Shown here in pieces: positions 24,294 to 31,709 of a DNA stretch of 38,426 nucleotides (position 1 is the first letter of the stretch; each line of letters begins with the position of its first letter). Below the pieces are notes generated by a model, which had not been told where the DNA came from, did no database searches, and saw only the letters and a list, made by a program, of their open reading frames with translations. Position numbers and translations under genes: made by a program. Origin of the DNA: JAHJDR01 sp964609965 (GTDB taxonomy: Bacteria; UBA10199; JADGCS01); the NCBI GenBank assembly GCA_964609965.1, contig CAZSTS010000025.1, forward strand, positions 1 through 38,426, given 5' to 3'.

Positions 24294-24311
24294 ATTCAAG
24301 ACGCGTGCCAA
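24294..24311 (-). promoter_or_regulatory. Sigma-54-like promoter for the 47-residue peptide
   Basis: On the minus strand it reads TTGGCACGCGTCTTGAAT: a perfect -24 block TTGGCACG, four bases, and TTGAA in place of TTGCA, with 10 bases between GG and GA. The transcript would start near 24284, about 40 nt before the ATG at 24243, a normal leader. The C-to-A change at -12 is the one weakness. rpoN and an activator gene are in the same window. Confidence 0.5.
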
Positions 24312-24623
24312 GATGGGCTGTAAAAATAATCCCTTGTTTTAATTGAATAATTAAAGATGTGTCTTTTTTATGAATGTTTTTTTTATATTATGTATATTTT
24401 TAGAATATATATAATCTGTAAAATTATTGTGATTTGTGTATGTCTGGGAACCGAAGTGGTGATTAAACTATCTGGCCTATAATATTGTACGAGTTCTTCA
24501 GTATTTTATTGGGCACAACAGTGCCCGTTATTTTTTTAAACAAAGCACCAAAAAGAGCCTTTTGCCGATAATTTTGACAGTTACTTTGTGTAATCAAGCA
24601 CCAAGTGTCGAATTTAGGTAATT
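24312..24623. other. AT-rich spacer upstream of the 304-residue gene
   Basis: No gene is seen. The stretch at about 24325-24425 is extremely AT-rich and could be bent or promoter DNA. A terminator-like hairpin lies at 24511-24537. TTGACA at 24574-24579 is a possible -35 box for the next gene, but no good -10 box sits at the right distance. Confidence 0.4.
24511..24537 (+). terminator. Terminator-like hairpin GGGCAC-AACA-GTGCCC with T-run
   Basis: A 6-bp GC-rich stem, 4-nt loop, then GTTATTTTTTT. It has the form of a rho-independent terminator on the plus strand, yet no plus-strand gene ends nearby, so it may stop readthrough or act as a leader hairpin for the gene at 24624. The stem core is shared with 5662-5679. 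Confidence 0.6.
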
Positions 24624-25538
24624 ATGGCTGCGCCTCCATCAATATTAGCTCAACTAAGGTCTGTTGTTTCAGCATTTCAACCTGCTGATCCTGTTTTGAT
24701 GACTAATTATGCTAAACCAGACTTTTACCCAGGAATGCCTGAATGGTTGCCTCAGTCTTTATTGGATGCATCAAATAGATTACAAAAAGGTTTTTCGTCA
24801 CTGCCGATAGTATCTCATTATCAAAAAAGGTCTGCGGGTCGTTTTGTTAGTAAGGCAGCTCAATTGCTTGAACAACATGGGGTGCATTTGCAGCCTGAAA
24901 TAGATCTACAAACACCTCTTTCACAAGTTGTGAATACAGAAATTCTTGGCCCTGAACAAAGGGAAAGTGCAATGCAAAAGTTGATTAGAATGGCGCTTAC
25001 CAAAGATGAAATCAGAGACGGAAATACAGAGGTCAATTCCTGGTTAGATAGTGCATCAAACATGCTTTGTGTAGACTTATCATATGTTTCACATGCTACT
25101 ATAGAGACTATTCACACATTGCTCGCAACACAACTAATGGGTGGTGACAATAGGATCGTGATTGAAGTAGATGTTAGCGATCCAGAAACAAGGTTCGAAA
25201 ACTTGTATCAAGGGCTTGTTGAAACTTCGGGTCAGGCTGATTCATCTGTGGCAGATAATATGACATCAATTATTCCTGTATTAAAGAGAATGCTTGTCGA
25301 GAATCCTGACAAACAAGTAATACTGTTATTAAAAGGTTTTGAACCAACCCAGCAATCATTTGAGCCTTTTTCATCTGGAATTAGAGCGCTATCAAATGAT
25401 ACAAGTATGCAATTTCCTGATGATTCCAACGGGCTCAAAGTTATAATGACTTCAGCATATCCACCAGCTTTGTGGGGTTCGGCACAAGGTGGTTTTAATG
25501 TGGGTAATCGAATTAGATATGGTGATTGGCCATCTTAG
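24624..25538 (+). CDS. Unknown 304-residue protein with ATPase-like C-terminal half
   Basis: 304 residues, no signal peptide. The N-terminal half is helical and unrecognised (YPGMPEWLPQSLLDASNRLQ). The C-terminal half has a hydrophobic strand QVILLLKGFEP at about 235-245, where a Walker B would be, and a later LKVIMTSAYPPAL that resembles a sensor-1 strand. No Walker A is present. It could be a P-loop-less AAA/STAND relative, like the degenerate NTPase region of the protein at 19507, but this is inferred from pattern only. No strong ribosome binding site is seen before the ATG. Confidence 0.5.
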   Translation: MAAPPSILAQLRSVVSAFQPADPVLMTNYAKPDFYPGMPEWLPQSLLDASNRLQKGFSSLPIVSHYQKRSAGRFVSKAAQLLEQHGVHLQPEIDLQTPLSQVVNTEILGPEQRESAMQKLIRMALTKDEIRDGNTEVNSWLDSASNMLCVDLSYVSHATIETIHTLLATQLMGGDNRIVIEVDVSDPETRFENLYQGLVETSGQADSSVADNMTSIIPVLKRMLVENPDKQVILLLKGFEPTQQSFEPFSSGIRALSNDTSMQFPDDSNGLKVIMTSAYPPALWGSAQGGFNVGNRIRYGDWPS

Positions 25539-25548
25539 TGTGATTAGA

Positions 25549-25818
25549 CTAATCGCTTAGTTTGTTTTTAAGAGAAACAAGTGCTTCTGCAACATATTCT
25601 ACTGCTGCATTAGCTGTAAGCTGGGCTTGTTTACGATATGTGTATCGAATAGTATAAGTGGGGTTGGGTCCCTCACAAAAGTATTCATCTGAATGAGGAT
25701 CAAGGAACACAACATCACAATCTGGCTCGTAGTCGAACCATAAGTCTTCTCGTGAGTCTATGCACTGCTTTGTATCAGCATAATTGTTATAAACAGTTCC
25801 AACTCCACATACGGGCAT
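25549..25818 (-). CDS. Small unknown protein, 89 residues, four Cys
   Basis: The start at 25818 is chosen because AAGGAGAT lies 4 nt before this ATG; an earlier ATG at 25872 has nothing comparable. The protein has four Cys (Cys4, 19, 34, 48), an acidic Tyr/Asp-rich middle (WFDYEPDCDVVFLDPHSDEY) and a helical C-terminus (AAVEYVAEALVSLKNKL). No signal peptide. It converges with the gene at 24624 (10-bp gap). No family is recognised. Confidence 0.55.
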   Translation of the reverse strand: MPVCGVGTVYNNYADTKQCIDSREDLWFDYEPDCDVVFLDPHSDEYFCEGPNPTYTIRYTYRKQAQLTANAAVEYVAEALVSLKNKLSD

Positions 25819-25908
25819 GGGTATCTCCTTGTAGCAAACTTTATCTCTAAGAGTATTATCGGTAAAAAACATGAAATGTGAACAGGGATTCGACGTATTT
25901 TTTATTAC

Positions 25909-25999
25909 TTTGTGTGCTGAGTATACGTTTTATAAGTCTGGTTTGAAAAGTGAACCGAAAAACAGGCTTTTTTGAAATAGTTTGTGTGCTAGGCAAACG
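25909..25999. repeat. Pair of 19-bp imperfect direct repeats
   Basis: TTTGTGTGCTGAGTATACG at 25909-25927 and TTTGTGTGCTAGGCAAACG at 25981-25999 match at 15 of 19 positions, 72 bp apart start to start, in the divergent spacer between the 89-residue gene and the Cys-cluster gene. They could be paired binding sites. Confidence 0.45.
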
Positions 26000-26099
26000 G
26001 GGAGCATATCAATTTTCCACGCAACTTTTGATTGGGCCATCCGATAAGGTGCTTGCTGTAAGATTCTGAATTTATTATACGATCGCAACTGGAGTGCCT

Positions 26100-26630
26100 A
26101 TGAAAAGACCAAAACAAGACTATATTCAATTATCTCAAGACGATAAAAAGCATAAAAAAACCCCTTCTTTAGATGAATGCGTAAAATGTGGAAACAAATG
26201 CTGTAATTACGTCATGATTGAATGGGACACCCCTGTTGATGAAGAAGACTTTGATGATCTTAGATGGTTTGTCACACATAGAGGCGCTACAGTTCATGTT
26301 GATGAAGAAGAGTGGTGTGTTGAATTTAAAATGCCTTGCGAAAAACTAGGCCCTGACGGCAAGTGCTCTGTGTATGAAAAACGACCAGAAATGTGCCGTG
26401 ATTATGCAGATAATATGATTGAGTATGGTGTCTGTGGCGGCTTTCAAAATATCTACGAAACTTTTGATCATTATTTTGAAACACTAGAACAATTAGATGA
26501 TTTTATTCCAGGCTATTTAGAAGAACTCGAAGAAGAGTTTAAATTATCCAATCGAATTAAGAATTTCTTTTCAGATATTTGGGAAGCACTCACATCCCCT
26601 TTTCAAAAAGAAGCCAGTGGGAACCTCTAA
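26100..26630 (+). CDS. YkgJ-type cysteine-cluster protein
   Basis: 176 residues. The Cys set CVKCGNKCC near residue 27, then MPCEKLGPDGKCSVYEKRPEMCRDY, matches the zinc/iron-chelating YkgJ/UPF0153 family. The start is the ATG at 26100 with GGAG 6 nt upstream; a GTG two codons earlier is less likely. The acidic middle and C-terminal tail are lineage-specific. The last codons (Gly-Asn-Leu-stop) lie inside the long palindromic element at 26619-26745, so the element appears to provide the C-terminus. Function is presumed metal binding. Confidence 0.85.
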   Translation: MKRPKQDYIQLSQDDKKHKKTPSLDECVKCGNKCCNYVMIEWDTPVDEEDFDDLRWFVTHRGATVHVDEEEWCVEFKMPCEKLGPDGKCSVYEKRPEMCRDYADNMIEYGVCGGFQNIYETFDHYFETLEQLDDFIPGYLEELEEEFKLSNRIKNFFSDIWEALTSPFQKEASGNL

Positions 26631-26745
26631 AAACTAACCATCTGCGGCGTTGGATTAAAAATTGCGCTCAGTTACGTACTTGTATGCACGTTCCTTCGCT
26701 CAATTTTCAATCCGCCTTGCATCTGGGCAGTTTTTAGAGATTCCC
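26619..26745. repeat. Long imperfect palindromic element A (MITE/REP-like)
   Basis: The ends GGGAACCTCTAAAAACT and AGTTTTTAGAGATTCCC pair at 16 of 17 positions, and the inner arms (CATCTGCGGCG...GGATT...AAAATTG) also pair over most of their length. The centre holds TTACGTACTTGTATGCACG. Element B at 36094-36216 has the same plan and shares GCGTTGGAT, TTACGTACT, ATCCGCCTTG and the trailing TTTTT-A arm. Such palindromes spread as non-autonomous elements. Confidence 0.75.
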
Positions 26746-26767
26746 TAGTGATGAAGTGTGATGAGTG

Positions 26768-28408
26768 TTATTCTAGTTCCCAGCCATTAGCTATCGCTCG
26801 TGTAAAACCCCCGCTAATATTAGTGACATCCTCAAAACCATTTCCTTTTAAAATCCTAAGAGCCAAATAACCCCTTAGTCCTTTTGCACAATAAAACACG
26901 ACTGGTTTGTCAGGAGAAATTGACGAGATATTTTCGCGTAATTGAGGAAGAGGGATGTGGATAGCTCCTTTTAAGATACCAGTAGTTTCAATTTCGCTGG
27001 CATTTCTGACGTCAATGAGCTGGGCTTCTTTTGGCATGTCTTCCTGTTTTTGAACATCCTTCACTTCACCTTTGACAATGTGCGTGGCAACAAAGCCTGC
27101 TATATTTACAGGATCGTTTGCAGAACCAAAGGGGGGTGCATAGGCGAGATCAATTTCTTCGAGATCATGAACTGTCATTTTGGCGTGGATGGCTGTGGCG
27201 AGCACATCAAGTCTTTTATCAACTCCACTTCCCCCAATAACTTGTGCACCTAAAAGCTGCCCTGATTTGTTTTCATAAACTAATTTTGTAATAACTGTCT
27301 TGGCTCCTGGATAATAACCTGCATGGTTGGGCCCACTTGTCATGGATGTTATGGCATCAAGTCCAGCTTTTGTTGCGGCTTTTTCACTGAGTCCTGTCAT
27401 GCCTGCATTTTGTTCAAAGACTTTCACAATGGCTGTTCCAATAGATCCTTTGTACGTAGCGTTTCCCCCTGTGGCATTAATAGCAGCAATACGGCCTTGG
27501 CGATTGGCTGGTCCTGCCAAAGGAATTCGGGTGAGTTGATTCGTGATACGATTTTTAATTTCAACAGCATCACCTACGGCATAAACATTAGGGTAATTGG
27601 TTTGCATTTGCCCATTAACTTTTATTCCCCCAGATTCGCCAAGAGTAATGCCTGCAGCTTTGGCCATTTCGATCTCTGGTTTTACACCTGCACTGACAAG
27701 AACGATGTCTGCGGCAATTTCTGTTCCATCTTTTAAAATAACAGAGTTGTTTTTTATTTCAGCCACAGCTGTGTTCGTGATGATGTTGAATCGATTTCTT
27801 AAAATAGTTTCTGTAAAAAGAAGCGCCATGTCTTGATCTAAAGGAGGTAAAACATGAGGCATGAGCTCAACAACTGTGACATCTATATCACAGTGATGAA
27901 AGGCTTCGGCCATTTCTAATCCAATAAAACCTCCACCAACAACAACAGCTGTCTTTGGTTTCTTTGTTGAAATAAACTGAGTGATGCGATCCATATCAGG
28001 TACATTTCTTAAGCTCATGACATGGTTCATCTCGATTCCTGGAAGAGGGGGGAGAAAAGGTTGTGCTCCCTGTGAGAGGATGAGGGTGTCGTAAGATTCA
28101 GCAAATTCTTTGCCTTGTGGGTCTTTAATTTTTATTTTGTTTTTTTCAGGCGCAATAGTGAGGACTTCGTGTTGAGTGTGGACTTGAATGCGATATTTTT
28201 CCCAAAAGGAATCTGGTGTCATGAGAAGAAGGTCATCACGGTTTTTGATATCACCACCAATGTAATAGGGCAGACCGCAATTAGCAAAAGACACATAAGG
28301 GCCTCGTTCAAATACAACAATCTCAGCCTTTTCATCTTCTCTTCTAATTTTAGCAGCTGCTGTGGCTCCACCAGCTACCCCACCAATAATAACATATTTC
28401 TTTCCCAT
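26768..28408 (-). CDS. CoA-disulfide reductase fused to rhodanese domain
   Basis: 546 residues. N-terminal FAD-binding IIGGVAGGATAAAKIRR, active-site SFANCGLPYYIGG with Cys44, a second Rossmann block TAVVVGGGFIGLEMAEAF for NAD(P)H, and the dimerisation domain with DLAYAPPFGSANDPVNIAG. A rhodanese domain follows from about 455, with catalytic Cys507 in FYCAKGLRGY. CoADR-rhodanese proteins reduce CoA-disulfides, persulfides or polysulfides in the cytoplasm. AAGGAG precedes the start. The gene lies just downstream of a YgaP-like rhodanese gene, which supports a role in sulfane-sulfur handling. Confidence 0.92.
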   Translation of the reverse strand: MGKKYVIIGGVAGGATAAAKIRREDEKAEIVVFERGPYVSFANCGLPYYIGGDIKNRDDLLLMTPDSFWEKYRIQVHTQHEVLTIAPEKNKIKIKDPQGKEFAESYDTLILSQGAQPFLPPLPGIEMNHVMSLRNVPDMDRITQFISTKKPKTAVVVGGGFIGLEMAEAFHHCDIDVTVVELMPHVLPPLDQDMALLFTETILRNRFNIITNTAVAEIKNNSVILKDGTEIAADIVLVSAGVKPEIEMAKAAGITLGESGGIKVNGQMQTNYPNVYAVGDAVEIKNRITNQLTRIPLAGPANRQGRIAAINATGGNATYKGSIGTAIVKVFEQNAGMTGLSEKAATKAGLDAITSMTSGPNHAGYYPGAKTVITKLVYENKSGQLLGAQVIGGSGVDKRLDVLATAIHAKMTVHDLEEIDLAYAPPFGSANDPVNIAGFVATHIVKGEVKDVQKQEDMPKEAQLIDVRNASEIETTGILKGAIHIPLPQLRENISSISPDKPVVFYCAKGLRGYLALRILKGNGFEDVTNISGGFTRAIANGWELE

Positions 28409-28428
28409 TTTTTTTTCTCCTTCTGAGA

Positions 28429-28510
28429 ATCAAGAGAGCCCCTTTAATAAGACTGGGGCTGTCAGCGTAGGCTGACTGGGGGCCCGTCTTAGAAAAGGGG
28501 CTCTCTTGAT
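28429..28510. promoter_or_regulatory. Very stable 82-nt intercistronic hairpin
   Basis: A perfect 17-bp outer stem ATCAAGAGAGCCCCTTT (28429-28445) with AAAGGGGCTCTCTTGAT (28494-28510), an inner stem TAAGAC/GTCTTA (28448-28453 with 28486-28491), and an apical stem GTCAGC-GTAG-GCTGAC (28461-28476). It lies 8 bp after the stop of the YgaP-like gene and before the ribosome binding site of the CoADR gene. It may be a partial terminator, an RNA-stability element or a processing site. Confidence 0.75.
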
Positions 28511-28518
28511 GATCAGTT

Positions 28519-29043
28519 CTACTTCTTATTCCAGGGCATTTTCGATAACATAATCCCCATGCCGCAGGTGTCAGTAATTCCTGCAAACATGAGACCGAGG
28601 CCAACAAAACCACTTAAGAATATGAATCCTGGATGCACAAAATATCCTAAAGTCACTCCAAGGGCTACAAGAAAACCAGCGGCTATGCGAACCTGTCTTT
28701 CGAGAGACATGGTCTTTTTGCCGTGAAGTATGGGCAAGCCTGCTGATTCCCAGGCATTTGTGCCGCCATCAACACAAAAAACATTGTCAGCACATTCTTT
28801 TTCGAGCCTTTTTATCGCGGTTTTTGCCCGCGTGCCGCTTTGACACAAAAGCATAAAGGTTTTTTCTTTTTGTTCTTGAGAGAGGTTTTTGAGTTCTTCA
28901 CAGCTAATTTCATCAAGGGGGAGGTTTGTGGCTCCTGTGGCGTGCTTGCTCTCAAACTCAACTGGCGTGCGAACATCGATGAGCATGCTTTTAGGATCAG
29001 CTTTTATTTTATCAAAAGCAGCATGTGGGGTAATGTATTTCAT
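28519..29043 (-). CDS. YgaP-like rhodanese with C-terminal DUF2892 membrane domain
   Basis: 174 residues. Rhodanese domain at 1-110 with catalytic Cys67 in LLCQSGTRAK and the start LIDVRTPVEFESKH. Two transmembrane helices lie at about 128-168 (AAGFLVALGVTLGYFV and GFIFLSGFVGLGLMFAG) followed by DTCGMGIMLSKMPWN, the DUF2892 signature. E. coli YgaP has the same layout and transfers sulfane sulfur at the inner membrane. The start overlaps the stop of coaD by 4 bp (29040-29043). Confidence 0.93.
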   Translation of the reverse strand: MKYITPHAAFDKIKADPKSMLIDVRTPVEFESKHATGATNLPLDEISCEELKNLSQEQKEKTFMLLCQSGTRAKTAIKRLEKECADNVFCVDGGTNAWESAGLPILHGKKTMSLERQVRIAAGFLVALGVTLGYFVHPGFIFLSGFVGLGLMFAGITDTCGMGIMLSKMPWNKK

Positions 29044-29537
29044 TTTTTAGGTGCTAGCTTCTCAGCAAGTTTCTTTTCTACAATAGGAGGTACCATGGTT
29101 TTAACGCATCCCCCTAAAGAGACAACTTGCTTAACAATTGATGAACTGATGTGGCTGTATTTTCCTTCGGTAACCATGAACAAAGTATCAATATCTGGAT
29201 TAAGTTTGCGGTTAGTGAGTGCCATTTGAAATTCGTATTCGTAATCTCCCACTGTTCGCACACCACGGATAAGAGTCTTGACGCCACGTTTTGCAGCGTA
29301 ATTAACAAGTAATCCATCAAAAGAAACTATTTCGATGCGCGGCTCATCTTTAAACATCTTTTTTAATAACTCAATGCGCTCTTCCACACTCAGCAAACAA
29401 TCTTTTGTTGAGTTAAGGCCAATGCCTACTATGAGGTGATCAACAAATCCCAGAGCTCGTTCTAGAATGTTTACATGTCCAAAACTGGGGGGATCAAAGC
29501 TGCCTGCGTAGATTGCTGTATTTTTGTTTGTTTTCAT
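29040..29537 (-). CDS. coaD: Phosphopantetheine adenylyltransferase
   Basis: 165 residues, the family length. The nucleotidyltransferase motif AGSFDPPSFGHVNILERA at 11-28 holds the (T/H)xGH-type His21, with SFGH instead of TNGH. Later motifs are RGVRTVGDYEYEFQMALTNR, and ISSSIVKQVVSLGG near the end. It makes dephospho-CoA from phosphopantetheine and ATP. Downstream genes handle sulfur and CoA-disulfides, and rsmD lies upstream, a common rsmD-coaD pairing. Confidence 0.95.
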   Translation of the reverse strand: MKTNKNTAIYAGSFDPPSFGHVNILERALGFVDHLIVGIGLNSTKDCLLSVEERIELLKKMFKDEPRIEIVSFDGLLVNYAAKRGVKTLIRGVRTVGDYEYEFQMALTNRKLNPDIDTLFMVTEGKYSHISSSIVKQVVSLGGCVKTMVPPIVEKKLAEKLAPKK

Positions 29538-29569
29538 ATATCTTCCTTAGATTATGTGATGGCTGAAAA

Positions 29570-30112
29570 TCACGTAGACACTTTTAAATAACTAATCAAT
29601 GTTTGACCATATTTTTTTTGCTTAACCAATGTTAGCTCTTTAATATTAGGGGGTTCACGATCAGTATGTTCAATAATAATAATAGTTTTAGGGGAAACAA
29701 ACCCATTATCAAGAAGTCCTGTTAAAGTTCTGTTTATCAGATTTTTGTCATAGGGAGGGTCACAAAAAATTATATCAGGTGTTTGTTCAAGATTAATATT
29801 GCGGAGGCCATTAGGCATATTTCTTTTAAATACATGAGCCTGATCTTCAAAGCCCATGCTTTCTAAATTGGTGATAATGCTAGAAAGGGCCGCTGAATTG
29901 TTTTCGACAAAAGAGCAAGATTTTGCGCCCCTACTCAACGCTTCTAATCCTAAACTGCCACAGCCAGCAAAAACATCCATCACGATTTTGTCCTGAATAT
30001 CTCCTAGGCTAGAAAAAATAGCCTCTCTCACTTTGGCTAAGGCTGGTCGGGTCACTTGTCCTTTTGGAGTCACAATTTTATGATTCTTTTTTGTTCCAGT
30101 GATAATTCTCAT
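29570..30112 (-). CDS. rsmD: 16S rRNA guanine-N2-methyltransferase RsmD
   Basis: 180 residues. SAM-binding MDVFAGCGSLGLEALSRG at 45-62, the catalytic DPPY at 118-121 (IIFCDPPYDKN), and the N-terminal GxxxxxxIxxPKG block (GTKKNHKIVTPKGQVTRP). It methylates G966 of 16S rRNA in E. coli. It is followed by coaD with a 32-bp gap, as in many genomes. Confidence 0.94.
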   Translation of the reverse strand: MRIITGTKKNHKIVTPKGQVTRPALAKVREAIFSSLGDIQDKIVMDVFAGCGSLGLEALSRGAKSCSFVENNSAALSSIITNLESMGFEDQAHVFKRNMPNGLRNINLEQTPDIIFCDPPYDKNLINRTLTGLLDNGFVSPKTIIIIEHTDREPPNIKELTLVKQKKYGQTLISYLKVST

Positions 30113-30116
30113 GTTT

Positions 30117-30148
30117 GCTCAAGGCTTAGGGCGCAAGGCTCAAGGCTG
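30117..30148. repeat. CAAGGCT short repeats between rsmD and BON gene
   Basis: Three copies of CAAGGCT (about 30120, 30134 and 30141) in a GC-rich patch just upstream of rsmD. Same style as other spacer repeats in the window. Confidence 0.5.
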
Positions 30149-30264
30149 AAAGGGTGTTCCTGTTTCTCATGAAGGTCTTCCAGCTTAGAGTTGACACTAA
30201 ATTCAGCAATTATTATGCCTTCTTATCGTTTAATCAATGTTAGTAAAACAGTAAATTTGTCTTT

Positions 30265-30810
30265 ATGAATAAATATCTCATTTTTTCAATCATTGTTCTA
30301 ATATTTTTTTCTCAGTGTTCAGGAACAGCACATAAGAGAAGTATGGGTGAAATACTGGATGATAATGTGGTTGCCGTAAAACTTAGGACAAAGCTAGTAA
30401 AAACCAAGGGCATTCCTTCAAATAAGATAGGGATTCATATTTGGAAGGGAATTGTAACGCTTTATGGAACAGTAGAAAAACAAGAGCAAATTGATAAAAC
30501 TATTGTTATCGCGGAGCAGCAGGCAGGGGTTAAAGAAGTTAAGGCTTATTTAGTGCTAAAGTCACTACAGGAACTACCCCCTAAGAAGAAAAAGACAGGT
30601 TTTTGGCCTTTTTCAAAGAAGAAATCAACAAAACCAGTAAAGGCAAAGCCAGTGGTTGTAGAAGAAGATTTGGCTGTTCAACCGCCTCAAGAGGAGGCTG
30701 AGAAGAAGTCTTCAGAGTCAGAAACAACCAAGAAGCCTAAGGAAACTAAAGACATAGATAATTCAAAGAACAGCAAGAAAACTGAAGATTTTGAAGAATT
30801 TGAATATTAA
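30265..30810 (+). CDS. BON-domain lipoprotein
   Basis: 181 residues. Signal peptide with lipobox FSQC (Cys18). A BON domain at about 30-100 (DDNVVAVKLRTKLVKTKGIP followed by IWKGIVTLYGTVEKQEQIDK), as in OsmY/DolP-like envelope proteins, which bind phospholipid. The tail (about 105-181) is low in complexity, with Lys-rich then Glu/Lys/Ser-rich segments and no fold. It is followed 65 bp downstream by the SHOCT protein gene on the same strand. Confidence 0.82.
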   Translation: MNKYLIFSIIVLIFFSQCSGTAHKRSMGEILDDNVVAVKLRTKLVKTKGIPSNKIGIHIWKGIVTLYGTVEKQEQIDKTIVIAEQQAGVKEVKAYLVLKSLQELPPKKKKTGFWPFSKKKSTKPVKAKPVVVEEDLAVQPPQEEAEKKSSESETTKKPKETKDIDNSKNSKKTEDFEEFEY

Positions 30811-30875
30811 TTTATTAAGTTTTGGAGCAACTTTGTCAGCCTGCTGCCGATGAGAGAGAGGAGAGGAGGAGTTTT

Positions 30876-31706
30876 ATGAAAAAAGGTATTATTACGATTC
30901 TTCTTTTGATTATTGCTTTCTCATACACGGCAAGTGTTTTTGCCAAAAGCAAAACTTATATCTATCGAAAAAGAGCAGAATGGGTAAAGCTTGTTACTCT
31001 TTCAAACAAACAACTCGCAGGCCAGGTTTTGGCTCATCCTGATACAGAAATTTCTTCAGAAAAGATGACGTCTCTATTGACGAACCTTACCATGAATAAA
31101 GCGCAGTTATTCAAGAAAGGTATTAAAACCTCCGAAATATTTACATTAGAAGAAGCTCAACGGTTTGCTCCTCTTATCGTAAAGGCTCTTAAGCAGGCTC
31201 AACAAAATCAAGTTGTTAATGTTTCTATTGTACATAAACGACCTTTGTATATCTTGAGGAACGATCATTTATCTCTTATCAATATTTATGTAAAAGAAGA
31301 CGGCGTCCATTTTTATTTTGCAAAGGTTTTTGCGAAACTCAATGGGGATTATGAACAAGCAACGCGTATTTATGAAGCTATACGCAAGGCAAAGAGTATT
31401 CGTGTGAGCCTTGCTACAATTCCAGGGCAGATTATTTCCAGTGATGGAAAAGAAATTACTATGGATCCCACTCAAGAATATTCTATACCTTCTTCTGTTG
31501 TTTCAACGGCCAAAGCATCTCCTGCGGACGCTGCAAACAATATAGAAAGTGTTGCACAAAAAGAGCTTAGCGTTGATGACGAGCCCCTTCTCCCCAAAAC
31601 AGATATAAAAACGCGTTTAGAAAGACTTGAGGAGTTAAAAAAGGCAGGTCTTATTACGAATAAAGAATATAAGAACAAAAGAAAAGAATTGCTCAAAGAG
31701 ATATAA
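30876..31706 (+). CDS. Exported protein with C-terminal SHOCT domain
   Basis: 276 residues from the ATG at 30876, chosen for GAGGAG 6 nt upstream; the longer in-frame start at 30822 lacks this. Signal peptide to about residue 23 (TASVFA). The middle domain (about 25-200) is unrecognised (NVSIVHKRPLYILRNDHLSL). Residues 245-276 (RLERLEELKKAGLITNKEY) form a SHOCT module, a short oligomerisation domain found at the ends of many proteins. It ends 3 bp from the convergent ptsH gene. Confidence 0.75.
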   Translation: MKKGIITILLLIIAFSYTASVFAKSKTYIYRKRAEWVKLVTLSNKQLAGQVLAHPDTEISSEKMTSLLTNLTMNKAQLFKKGIKTSEIFTLEEAQRFAPLIVKALKQAQQNQVVNVSIVHKRPLYILRNDHLSLINIYVKEDGVHFYFAKVFAKLNGDYEQATRIYEAIRKAKSIRVSLATIPGQIISSDGKEITMDPTQEYSIPSSVVSTAKASPADAANNIESVAQKELSVDDEPLLPKTDIKTRLERLEELKKAGLITNKEYKNKRKELLKEI

Positions 31707-31709
31707 TGC

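Noticed and set aside
24474..24490. TGGCCTATAATATTGTA as a sigma-54 promoter for the 304-residue gene
   Set aside because: The -12 half is out of register by one base and lacks GC.
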